Shown here one piece after another: positions 59,401-64,000 of a stretch of DNA of 64,000 nucleotides. Made by a program: the position numbers and the translations under genes. The notes beneath the pieces are model-generated. The model did not search any database. It was not told where the DNA came from and saw nothing but the letters and a program-made list of their open reading frames with translations. How positions within the stretch are numbered: the first letter of the stretch is position 1; each line of letters starts with the position of its first letter. This DNA is from Axinella damicornis (taxonomy: Eukaryota; Porifera; Demospongiae; Axinellida; Axinellidae): contig OZ007511.1 in assembly GCA_963931865.1 (NCBI GenBank), positions 10,385,033-10,449,032 on the forward strand. The letters run 5' to 3'.

Positions 59401-62400
59401 CTGTATTGCTGTCAGTTGTTTGTCCTCAGCACCGTTCCTGGCTTTCCGACCTTACGGAAGGCGTACAACAGAAATGCGTCTTGTAGGTGTAAACGACTCC
59501 CGTGTTTCAGTAATGTATGGTTGTGCAACACAGACTAGCATAACAGTAGTTTCCAAGGTCCCCACAAAAACCTGGGGAGCTGCGCATGCGCAAACAGTGG
59601 ATACCAGGCGCTCTTCTCCCCAATTACCGAGCGCCTGTAACGAGGCTAGCAAAAGCGTAGCTGTGACTACGGAATCTATGGGTCCCCCTGTAAGTACATC
59701 AAATGGTTTCCATGGTGACACCCACACATCATGGCATACACAAATAATTGCTGGTGCATGCTGTTTATATCACAAAAGAAGTTAAAGAAACATACCTCCA
59801 AATCATCCTTGCTGTTAGTGTCTGCTTTCTGTTCCACAAGATACCTCACAACTTCATAGTGACCTTCCTTCGCTGCACAGTGGAGTGGGGTCATCTGCCA
59901 AATGAACACCAGACAAAAACTGATCAGTCTGCAATAAGTCAGCATACGACACTGTAGCTTATCCTGTAAAAAGAGTTTACTAGTTTCTGGAGAGCTGCTG
60001 ACTCACGGGCACGGAGGGGACTGTATGTGCCCCTTTCCAACTAAGCTCAGCAGTACATTTAGGGTCAAAATTGGTCATGCACTTGGCATTGTTCCCAGGC
60101 TCTCCCATATGGTGTGATATCAGTGTCAAAAATCGATATCCCCGATGCGAGCATTCATAACTTCATGCAAGCAGTCCAAAACTTTATACAAGCGGTCCAA
60201 AACTTTATGCAAGCGGTCCAAAAGAAATGCAAGTGGTTCAAAAACTGTTTGCAAGTGGTCCTGATATCACACCATACTCCCAGGGAGTGAAATATCACAG
60301 GACTTAATATTGTGTGTGGGTGAACAATACCACAAGTATGCTGAATTACACTGAAGCCATTGAAGCTGCTCACTGGGCTTCAGGACACATGTATTAGTAC
60401 ATGTCATGTATCAGGTTGCTTGGCAGGTGAAAAGTGCCAAGTGCAGAGTCCACTCACCATAGCTAACCACTAATTTGATTTGTACGGTGGCCCTGGAGGT
60501 CGCGCTATGCGCTATGCGCTATGCGCCAATGTCCATGTGCTATGCGCCAATGTCGATGTGCTATGCGCCAATGTCAATGTGCTACGTGCCAATAATAAAA
60601 TGCCGATTTGACGTTCATGGATCCCCCGTGCGCCGGCCGGCCACACCCATACTCGAGTACTCGTGGCCATGCACGCGCGTGCTGAAGCAGAGAAACTCGG
60701 TGAGGTCTTTTAGGTATGTAGCTATAGGGATTAGCTAGAAGCTGACTAACTGAACTGCTCCTAGATGTGAGACAAGACTCAGGTTGCTAAACCTTCAAGT
60801 GCTGTTGTTAATAAAATCTGCCACTTGTAATTTCCTGCAGTCTACTAGTCAGCTTCTAGCTAAAGCTAATCCCTTTAGCTAAACACCTAAAAGACCTCAT
60901 TGAGTTTCTCTGCTTCTTGAAGTCAGCACGCGCGTGCATGGCCACGTACGAGTACTCGAGTATGGGCGTGGCCGGCAGGCGCGTGGGCGTATTTCCGGAT
61001 GTAATTTAATCCATCGCGCGTTAACGTCACAAGTACATTGGCGCATAGCACATCGACATTGGCGCATAGCATATCGACATTGGCGCATAGCGCATAGCAC
61101 ATAGCGCGACCTCCAGGGCCACCGTAGATTTGTCACAATGCAGTCAGCACTGTAAGGGTGAGAAATCTAATTAGTGGTTGGTTAAGGTAAGTGGACTCTG
61201 CAGTTGGCACTTTTCATTTTGACAAGCAACCTCTGTAGTTGGTATGTAATAGTTGTACTATAGTGTACTAGACGAATGCAGAACATTGTGGGGCGAGCCT
61301 GAGCGAGTACATGCAGGTACTGAATGTGCATGGAGCAGTTGCATGTGCATGTTATCAGAATGTGAGTCTGACGGAGAGTTAAGGACACAGACACAGATCA
61401 CACCAGAAAGTTATGACCGCACTAATCATTGATTTCCACTTGAAGCAGTCTGGCAGGTAGGTCCAGGAGCAGTCTCTGTTAGCCACTCACCGCCCCACTA
61501 TAGTCTCCATCCTTGCAAGGCCTTGTTGAGGTAGACTTTTCGTAGTTCGTGTCTCAGTTAGACCGGCGCGACATCATGATATCAACGCACGAGCATGCCA
61601 GAGCAAGCAGGAAGTAAGTGAACTCAGGTTGGAAATAACGCATGACGCAAGAACACGGAAAATACGACCAGGAAGTGATTGACGGCATGACGTACGATAC
61701 ATATATATATATAGAAAATTTGCAGCAAACTCGTCTATGTGGGGCTCGCTCAGGCTCGCCCCAACTATAGTGCGTGGGCGGATCAAAGGCACCCTCTGTG
61801 GTTTATATGCCAAAGCCATACAGTCATGCAACAGCTGTGGGTTCATAGAAATTAGACCATGCCAGTGAGTGGTTTATTGAAATACAAGTAATAAGATCAA
61901 GCCCAAGGTCTAGCTGTATTTCTGATAAAATTGCATGGTCTAACTGGCTTGCATCATAGGGACATGACAGGCACACCGCACTACCGGTAGTACCTCTCAA
62001 TTGCAAGTTACCATCAGGGCTACTGCTCGCAACTCGGGTTGAATTCTCAACAACATGTACCAAAAAGTAGCCCACATATCGTATACCGGGAAATTTTGGC
62101 GACCATTTTAATTTGGCGATTTGGCTATTCGGAAGCCAGTCACCAAATAAGCCAATATTTCATGGCTGGCCAACTAGATCGACTGTCTGGCACATGGTAA
62201 AGTCAGAGTTCACCTTTACACAAAAACCATAACACCAAATACCAGGTGATTACATAGTAATACCACATTAGTGCCTAGGAATCCAGAAGGTAGCACGTTA
62301 GCACATATACTACAATATGTATTGAGCCATTCACTTAAGATACCATAAAACCAAGAGTTCATGAACTCTTGATAAAACTAACCTCATTTTTATCTCCACT

Positions 62401-63029
62401 CTCCACACCAGCACCTTGAGCAATGAGGTTCATGACAAGGTCTAATTTGCCATTCCTTGCTGCACAGTGGAGGGGAGGGATCTGAGAAAGAACACAAAGA
62501 TGATCTGTTTAACGTAACCATCCTAAGTGACGTACAGCTACGTTCCTCATCTGGAGCGCATAATGATGTAAGAGCGGAAGGAAGGGAATGAGCGTGCAAC
62601 AGCCATGCAATTTGAAAACTTTCCCGATGTACTTCAGTGCATACGTGTATCATTGTTATCTGTGATGTCATTGAGGACATAGTGCCTGTAAGTGCCGCAG
62701 GATGTTTCTCAGCAGTCATCAACTCCAGAAAAGCTGAAGAGCCTAACGTTTTTTCCACTAGTGTCCCTATGTCCTTCCTCTGCTTCACTACCAATGGGGT
62801 CTTGATACAGGCTTTTCTGTCATCATGTCTCCGCATATATACATGTATGTGCATGTGCTCTTTAAAATAGTTGCAGGACTACACCGTGGGAAATTTTAAA
62901 CCTTTGCAGTGTCGTTGCACACTCTTTGCCTTCCTTCTGCTCATATGTCACTAGTCCTTGTGCATATAGTGTCCATCAGCCAACTAACCTCGTCCACATA
63001 TTGTAGCGTTCCTGACTTTGAATTGAGGT
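34121..63029 (-). CDS. TRPA: TRPA-like ankyrin-repeat cation channel, 21 exons resolved
   Basis: Exons (5' to 3'): 63029-62989, 62481-62383, 59894-59796, 58432-58334, 58087-57989, 57678-57601, 56324-56096, 55650-55586, 55464-55363, 55024-54888, 54745-54621, 53807-53660, 53584-53563, 53471-53376, 51485-51311, 41491-41438, 41361-40946, 40691-40506, 36539-36471, 35877-35533, 34663-34121. All phases agree, giving about 1,074 residues; the 5' end is incomplete. Ankyrin repeats fill residues ~1-390, with four 99-nt exons of exactly one 33-residue repeat ('NTPLH', 'MTPLH'). S1 is near 505-528, and the S1-S2 loop has two N-glycosylation sequons. S2-S5 fall at ~560-685, the pore motif 'TIGELDYDT' at ~710, and S6 is followed by 'IGLAVGDVNEIQ', a TRPA hallmark. 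The tail is a ~180-residue coiled coil. TRPA channels are plasma-membrane Ca2+-permeable sensors. The exact subtype and stimulus are unknown. Confidence 0.9.
35467..35503. repeat. Poly-C tract (37 nt) in a TRPA intron
   Basis: The longest homopolymer seen. It lies about 30 nt downstream, in gene sense, of the donor of exon 35877-35533. Confidence 0.95.
36658..36673. repeat. Poly-G tract (16 nt)
   Basis: Short G homopolymer in a TRPA intron. Confidence 0.9.
37119..37752. mobile_element. GGGGCGAGC-family MITE, second copy
   Basis: The left end GGGGCGAGCGTGAGCGAG is followed by CACTAGCGTGACTTCATTG, as in the 26.6-kb copy. The right end CAGGCGAGCCCCACAAT is eroded. The interior shares AAAGACGGAGACCACTCGTG and TTGGCTAGAGCATCATGAAC with the 26.6-kb copy in reverse orientation. 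Confidence 0.72.
38249..38913. mobile_element. TCAATACATTAAG-family dispersed repeat, second copy
   Basis: Same order as 27608-28321: TCAATATATTAAGATTTTAA, a short GT array, GACGGAAGTGGGATGTTCG, about twelve 30-bp AGCAGCAGTTGAAGCGGACG units, GAGCTGTCCGGCGCC and GGCTACTTGTATATATA. It lies in a TRPA intron. Confidence 0.82.
39009..39037. repeat. Poly-C tract (29 nt)
   Basis: Uninterrupted C homopolymer in a TRPA intron. Confidence 0.95.
39618..40157. mobile_element. Non-autonomous TIR transposon (540 bp)
   Basis: The left end ATTTCCACGATCAAACGCC is matched in inverse by GGCGTTTGATCGCGGAAAT at the right. Subterminal GGCGGCCACTAATCAA and GCGTTTATT motifs recur at both ends. Flanked on both sides by ACGTACATACAT tetranucleotide repeats, into which it may have inserted. 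No coding capacity. Confidence 0.78.
41581..41780. repeat. Partial copy of the AGAGTCGGTAG dispersed repeat
   Basis: It begins TCATAGAGTCGGTAGAACTGA and keeps the TGTAGGGATA and ACACGTAATCGAA positions of the 23.8-kb copy. It ends in a TTCTTC-rich tract. Confidence 0.6.
41915..41972. repeat. Left part of the dispersed repeat split by the gypsy element
   Basis: ATAGAGTCGGTAGACTCTAT to GAAGCTAA matches 23783-23834. The matching sequence resumes at 48384, with CTAA present on both sides. Confidence 0.8.
41973..42148 (-). repeat. 3' LTR of the gypsy element
   Basis: 176 bp with TGTAGC...GCTACA ends. Matches 48208-48383 base for base as far as I can read. Contains AATAAA on the plus strand and short AT-rich stretches. 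I could not place the transcription start or polyA site. Confidence 0.95.
42149..42160 (-). promoter_or_regulatory. Polypurine tract of the gypsy element
   Basis: On the minus strand GGGGGGGGAAG directly precedes the 3' LTR. This is the expected position for the plus-strand primer. Confidence 0.85.
42279..48149 (-). CDS. gag-pol: Gypsy-type gag-pol polyprotein, single open frame
   Basis: 1,956 codons without a stop or frameshift. In order: a coiled coil (residues ~30-170); a Ser/Thr-rich region with short 'GIATSAA' repeats (~190-410); a gag-like segment (~420-620); a CCHC zinc knuckle 'CHLCKEIGHIRRDC' (~645-658); an aspartic protease with DTGAQ (~745); reverse transcriptase with 'DYRRLN', 'SSLDLASGYWQ' and the catalytic FLDDI (~1203); RNase H with TDAS (~1350); integrase with an HHCC finger (~1566-1600), DDE-type residues near 1633, 1693 and 1728, and a basic C terminus. 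The enzyme motifs all look intact. Gag and Pol are fused in one frame, so no recoding is needed. The chromodomain seen in some gypsy integrases is not evident. It makes the particle and the enzymes for copying and insertion. Confidence 0.96.
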   Translation of the reverse strand: MSKRELAALLKVQILAGRTRSAAREKMMTSSPDHGAGDELQRLKAELAAALEDRDQKAKQLAELVEEVGATQAELARVSSEAEDQIGELQKELDTERMRTELIKLRAVEDLRYEQQSVLERERKYVNEERRRMEAWVVDLRESFAIERSHLTARITELEKEKQRRSHPEDGPLTPSRRHTMSDTEVSGTGASGDHDTPDITVSGVSAKGVVAAVGVGVTVAEPLATVSSSSPSSPITRGDEHPMSVTVVSTTGGSSEHSTTVPATSVAGIATSAAGIATSAAGIATSRELPHTTGSVSTPSGGVEVVTLTSSLPESTSVPAVTAMDVSSTSVPTPRSTSVLATAGSTASTSSLAGDVISLTTSTMPTTVASEPRMATGTVTSTTMPTTTADPTATPDVVGAMTKLLQAQVDAMAAQARASAVQNLPAIPCYTGEEKDVMDDGFERWIERFEERGKIACWTPEQQLYQLKLHLDGTAREVFRMLPELDRASLDRAVTALKKRFKPVDIEELRGLEFHHHMQGSDTIKQMGITIQRLGRKAFPSIVGKEFDRLLKGRFYQALHVKWQRKLGPPKASESFYELYDRARALEEHEKQYAASAVAHHGEVTKWSDPPRRSVNAPSPGSTPTPGRRREETVGKRELGRRCHLCKEIGHIRRDCPRRPEAPGRSANLNAVGARADSESGKDLSEEELERLLADKRLAREQGLLSESGSSKANTVLSSDTCAHAVGSTLEMEVSIEGVPVKALIDTGAQSTIISRKTLHAIAQHLKHKGCSLPVLEKPMVRLFGKASKGGNCELTITAQLSLTFTADERSVAVPTFVQPDSEQDCLLGVNVLPLLGISVVRSNGETILAPKTEEPTEEVTVAKIRLVESVTLPSWKGRILKARLTGCQTSTPSKDLLFQPSQEVLRPLGVCVEESLISPPDDGTTVWVPVENYQGMSVHLEAGSELGVVTSLTEAVVPCEAGGVAPAGPEGDDRDTSFMAPVKALENTPERVEKVIQSLDLSTDDLSPQEVIQLRELISEFADVFALDDSELGCIDTVKHSIDTCDHPPIKQQPYRSPVIYRQRVSEMIDKMREQGVVQPSSSPWASPIVLVPKKDGSQRFCVDYRRLNAITRKDVYPLPRIEDILSALGEARYFSSLDLASGYWQVPLDDDAKQKSAFTTHRGLFEFTRMPFGLCNAPATFQRVMQRVLTDLEWRSCFVFLDDILVVSKTFAEHLARLREVLTRLRDAGLRLKPKKCNLLRDKVPFLGHVISRDGISPDPAKTEQVKCYPTPTDAIKVRQFIGLASFYRRFIPKFAVIAAPLHALTKKNAVFCWTQECECAFQKLKDLLVSAPVLAYPQFGANQSFILETDASMVGLGAILSQEQSDGTVHPVAYASRSLDKHERNYGISELETLGLVWAVRYFRHYILGHPCTVYTDHVACLSILNTNKPSGKLARWALTIQEMDLTIKHKPGKANSNADALSRNISTVNAVSSEEVVPSAPDLDTLGPLQWADLSLVPMLQYLTDGLLPEDEQVARKIVLGSKQYELIDGVLHFENPTYPGRWCVVVPQGLREEVMKEAHGGCFAGHLSEKKVYDKLRRYAWWRGMRADVRRHCRGCLVCVSRRGAGRVTRPPLHPIPVGGPFQRVAVDVLQLPPTVNGNRYVVVFMDYLTKWPEAYATADQTANTIARLFVEQIVCRHGIPSELLSDRGQNFLSTLMQEICRLLKVKKLNTSGYHPQTDGLVEKFNSTLIEMIAKCASDKPLDWDTRLPYLLFAYRSSAQESTRESPFYLVYGRDPRIPTSTVLTQTQSVYQVDVDDYKSEFVFNLSQAWDLARANIDQAQKRQKTQYDKKASAVNLQVGNRVMVYMPAQVKGKDRKLARPYYGPYRVLSLTPTNVEVRLIDDPTDEPIFVALERVRLCYPEQGGMTWTGRRKKRRRSKRPKTQEAEPSSVTPRTTRSGPVTRSMTRQTQ
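48188..48205 (-). promoter_or_regulatory. Primer-binding site, tRNA-Arg-like
   Basis: Two bases after the 5' LTR, the minus strand reads TGGCGACCCTGCCAGGAT. Its complement ends TCGCCA, like the 3' ends of some tRNA-Arg species. The tRNA identity is an inference from memory. Confidence 0.6.
48208..48383 (-). repeat. 5' LTR of the gypsy element
   Basis: 176 bp, TGTAGC...GCTACA, the partner of 41973-42148. Followed on the right by CTAA and the resumed host repeat. Confidence 0.95.
48384..48524. repeat. Middle part of the split dispersed repeat
   Basis: CTAATACAAAAAAAATC through CTGTCGCGAAAG matches 23832-23965. It is cut on the left by the gypsy element and on the right by the CTCGCGAG-rich transposon. 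Confidence 0.8.
48525..49997. mobile_element. TIR transposon with CTCGCGAG-rich subterminal arrays (1,473 bp)
   Basis: The ends CAGTGCTGTCCACGAGCAAG and CTTGCTCGTGGACGGCACTG are inverted repeats, each followed inward by ACGCGTGTCACTCGCGAG and arrays of CTCGCGAG, CGCGCGCTCGCAC and similar octamers. Compared with the 23.8-kb copy, the flanking AAAG and TACC adjoin exactly, so I see no target duplication. No transposase frame inside. A poly-C/CA tract sits at 49435-49489. Confidence 0.82.
49435..49489. repeat. Poly-C (31 nt) joined to a (CA)n tract
   Basis: A C homopolymer at 49435-49465 continues into a CA dinucleotide run. Inside the CTCGCGAG transposon. Confidence 0.93.
49998..50215. repeat. 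Right part of the split dispersed repeat
   Basis: TACCGCGCC through CAGACGGGCTAGTTCAAAT and ACTATGGCTTCATGTGCGACG matches 23966-24245. Confidence 0.8.
50429..50460. repeat. Poly-C tract (32 nt)
   Basis: Uninterrupted C homopolymer in the S1-S2 intron of the TRPA-like gene. Confidence 0.95.
50878..51114. mobile_element. Foldback MITE, relative of 24609-24878
   Basis: ACAAGTGTAAAAAACAT and ATGTTTTTTACACTTGT are inverted ends. The arms share GCAGGGATGATG, GATGTAGGGATA-like and CCTACATAC motifs with the 24.6-kb element. Confidence 0.82.
51541..51947. mobile_element. TTAA-flanked MITE, third copy (407 bp)
   Basis: The ends GGTTATGGGATACTCGTGCG and GCACGAGTATCCCGTAACC are flanked by TTAA at 51537-51540 and 51948-51951. 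Internal GGAAG...CTTCC inverted motifs match the 25.5-kb copy. It lies just upstream, in gene sense, of the S1 exon. Confidence 0.87.
52145..53318. mobile_element. TAGCCTCGTTCCCAG transposon with exact 9-bp target duplication (1,174 bp)
   Basis: Left end TAGCCTCGTTCCCAGGCCGC and right end GCGGCCTGGGAACAAGGCTA. The inverted arms extend about 70 bp, including GGCCTGGTATCCACTGC and its complement. TTTGGTTTA flanks both sides exactly (52136-52144 and 53319-53327). No transposase frame found. It is the longest member of the family in this window, and the 9-bp duplication is typical of Mutator-like elements. Confidence 0.87.
54466..54527. mobile_element. 62-bp MITE with exact 9-bp target duplication
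   Basis: Ends TAGTCTCGTTCCCAGACCC and GGGTCTGGGCACGAGACTA (the latter read from the right part with one extra G). AATCTGGGT flanks both sides exactly (54457-54465 and 54528-54536). Confidence 0.85.
56474..56819. mobile_element. TIR transposon with 7-bp target duplication (346 bp)
   Basis: The ends CAAGAGTGTATAATAATAAT and ATTATTATACACTCTTG extend into ~90-bp inverted arms containing GAGTATCGAACTCGCTATAG. ACCAGGG is repeated on both sides (56467-56473 and 56820-56826). One isolated end of the same family occurs near 19806-19850. Confidence 0.83.
56989..57018. repeat. Poly-G tract (~30 nt)
   Basis: G homopolymer in a TRPA intron, followed 35 nt later by a short poly-C. Confidence 0.92.
58722..58786. 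mobile_element. TAGCCTCG-family MITE interrupted at its right edge by a hAT-like element
   Basis: TAGCCTCGTTCCCAGGCCCG and CGGGCCTGGGAACGAGGCTA are perfect complements around a 25-nt centre. The next element begins directly after the terminal GGCTA. Confidence 0.75.
58787..59325. mobile_element. hAT-like non-autonomous element, 5-bp target duplication (539 bp)
   Basis: The left end CAGTGGCGGATTTAG is matched by CTAAATCCACCACTG at the right. GGCTA flanks both sides exactly (58782-58786 and 59326-59330), and the left copy is the end of the TAGCCTCG MITE. No coding frame. Confidence 0.8.
59579..59649. mobile_element. Single end of the 1.2-kb TAGCCTCG transposon type
   Basis: GCGCATGCGCAAACAGTGG, ATACCAGGCGCTCTTCTCC and GTAACGAGGCTA match the right arm of 52145-53318. 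The other end is not found nearby. Confidence 0.55.
60483..61126. mobile_element. Long-TIR foldback transposon with 21-bp internal repeats (644 bp)
   Basis: Inverted arms of about 250 bp start TACGGTGGCCCTGGAGGTCG and end CGACCTCCAGGGCCACCGTA. Each arm carries 21-bp units of ATGTGCTATGCGCCAATGTC, then CGAGTACTCG and GCACGCGCGTGC motifs. GATTTG flanks both sides (60477-60482 and 61127-61132). Confidence 0.85.
61290..61762. mobile_element. GGGGCGAGC-family MITE, third copy
   Basis: The left GGGGCGAGCCTGAGCGAG is matched by CTCGCTCAGGCTCGCCCC at the right. The interior differs from the other two copies, so the family is defined by its ends. Confidence 0.78.
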
Positions 63030-63124
63030 CTACAGGAAAATGTAGAGGAGATACATAAAGCAGTCTGTCAAGATTGTCTATTGCTAAACCTATAGCATTG
63101 TAGTCTATAGAGGTTATCACATCA

Positions 63125-63230
63125 TCAATACATTAAGATTTTAGGTGATGTGTGTGCCTGTCTGTGTGTGACTACTAGAAGTGGGGTATTGGGGAGGGGG
63201 GGGGGGGGGGGGGGGGGACTGTACAAACCA
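63125..63230. mobile_element. TCAATACATTAAG-family fragment with poly-G tract
   Basis: It starts TCAATACATTAAGATTTTAG and keeps GTGTGACT and GAAGTGGGGTATT-like positions before a poly-G tract at about 63196-63217. The rest of the family's body is missing. Confidence 0.6.
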
Positions 63231-63669
63231 TACTAGACTTTACCACACAAGCATAGATATATAGCCGGGCCAGCTCTTGAATGCATAGACAACATGGAGT
63301 AATTATCTCAAGTTGCGTTACTGTAAACGCACCACAGATGTTTAATGCTAGATCACTGATACGTGCCCTGGGAAGCCCCACTGTTCTTGGTTTGCTCAAC
63401 CAGCATTGCGAAGCATGCATTGTGAATCTCAAAAGTCACAGCATTTCATACAGATTAGTGGAGAATGTGGCTAAGCAGTCTAGTTCAGATCAACAGTTGA
63501 GACTATTTGCGCAATTCTCGTAAGCACTGTGGGTTTATGCGATAGATGGACGTTCGGCACAGAGCTTTCTGCTAATATCGTTTTGCTTCATGCTGTAAGC
63601 ACACTCTCGCGTGGCCAGAACCAACCCACGGAGACCATAAACTAAAGAAGTTAGATTCTTACAGCTCAC

Positions 63670-63684
63670 CTCACATTCAGTCAT
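63670..63684 (-). CDS. Possible first coding exon of the TRPA-like gene
   Basis: The minus strand has ATG ACT GAA TGT GAG followed by a GTGAGC donor. It ends in phase 0, whereas the next resolved exon (63029-62989) needs phase 1. At least one exon would therefore be missing between them, or this is not the start. Offered as a candidate only. Confidence 0.2.
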
Positions 63685-63944
63685 TTTGTGTTCAGTCCCT
63701 TTGTATTCGCAGGAGCATTAGGCTTCTCTCTTCGCTTTCCTTCTACATGTACGTTTAAACCGCTTTGACTAACATCAAGACAGCCTTTCTTCGTATTTCC
63801 AAAGTGAGAGGTCGTCCCACTTTCTGAAATCACTCACTGTCACACCATCCGGATTATAGACCCAAAGGCATCAAGAATCGCAAAAACAACTAGCTACTTG
63901 CTTCTCAACATTGATATCAACTATAGTTGATAGCTATATCTACA

Positions 63945-64000
63945 TCAATACATTAAGATTTTAATGTGTGTCTGTGTGTGTGTCTGTGAGTGACGGAAGT
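63945..64000. mobile_element. TCAATACATTAAG-family element, cut by window end
   Basis: TCAATACATTAAGATTTTAA, a GT-rich stretch and GAGTGACGGAAGT match the start of the 27.6-kb and 38.2-kb copies. It continues beyond the window. Confidence 0.78.

Overview
This is nuclear DNA from an animal, probably an early-branching marine invertebrate. A sponge or a cnidarian fits best, but the window does not settle which. The evidence is intron-rich genes with GT-AG junctions, an ankyrin-repeat TRPA-type cation channel, a Metaviridae-class (Ty3/gypsy) retrotransposon, many microsatellites, and several families of small inverted-repeat transposons. I see no bacterial operons and no CRISPR. Most long open frames in the window are translations of simple repeats, not genes.

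Left part (1-18 kb). An isolated armadillo-repeat exon lies on the minus strand at 549-677, beside a 1.9 kb purine-rich minisatellite. A two-exon gene for a basic, nuclear-looking protein with a possible PP1-docking motif runs leftward (7287-6005). A divergent 11-exon gene for a 425-residue armadillo-repeat protein runs rightward (7728-17683). Its exons join in phase throughout. It encodes one armadillo repeat per 129-135 nt exon and ends in a CaaX-type tail. The two genes share a roughly 440 bp spacer with CRE-like motifs. The lone exon at 549-677 is a diverged inverted copy of exon 9 of the armadillo gene, together with some intron flank.

Middle (18-34 kb). This is mostly mobile-element debris: a decayed gene joining an Ulp1/SENP-like protease to a MULE-like zinc-finger region (21.6-25.4 kb), a small intact H1/H5-type winged-helix gene (26520-26224), LINE reverse-transcriptase remnants (30.5-31.6 kb), and a 79-bp satellite of about 16 copies (31.8-33.1 kb).

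Right part (34-63.7 kb). Almost all of it is one minus-strand TRPA-like gene. I resolve 21 exons with consistent phases, from ankyrin repeats at 63 kb, through S1-S6 (51.5-36.5 kb), to a C-terminal coiled coil ending at 34121. About 1,074 residues are recovered and the extreme 5' end is uncertain. The S1-S2 intron carries a complete gypsy element (41973-48383) with identical-looking 176-bp LTRs, a 4-bp target duplication and one open gag-pol frame. It sits in an older repeat that has an uninterrupted relative at 23.8 kb.

The most notable general feature is a set of transposon families recognisable by their ends. One short-element family has TAGCCTCGTTCCCAG-type ends and 9-bp target duplications, as Mutator-like elements do, and a MULE-like protein remnant lies in the same window.
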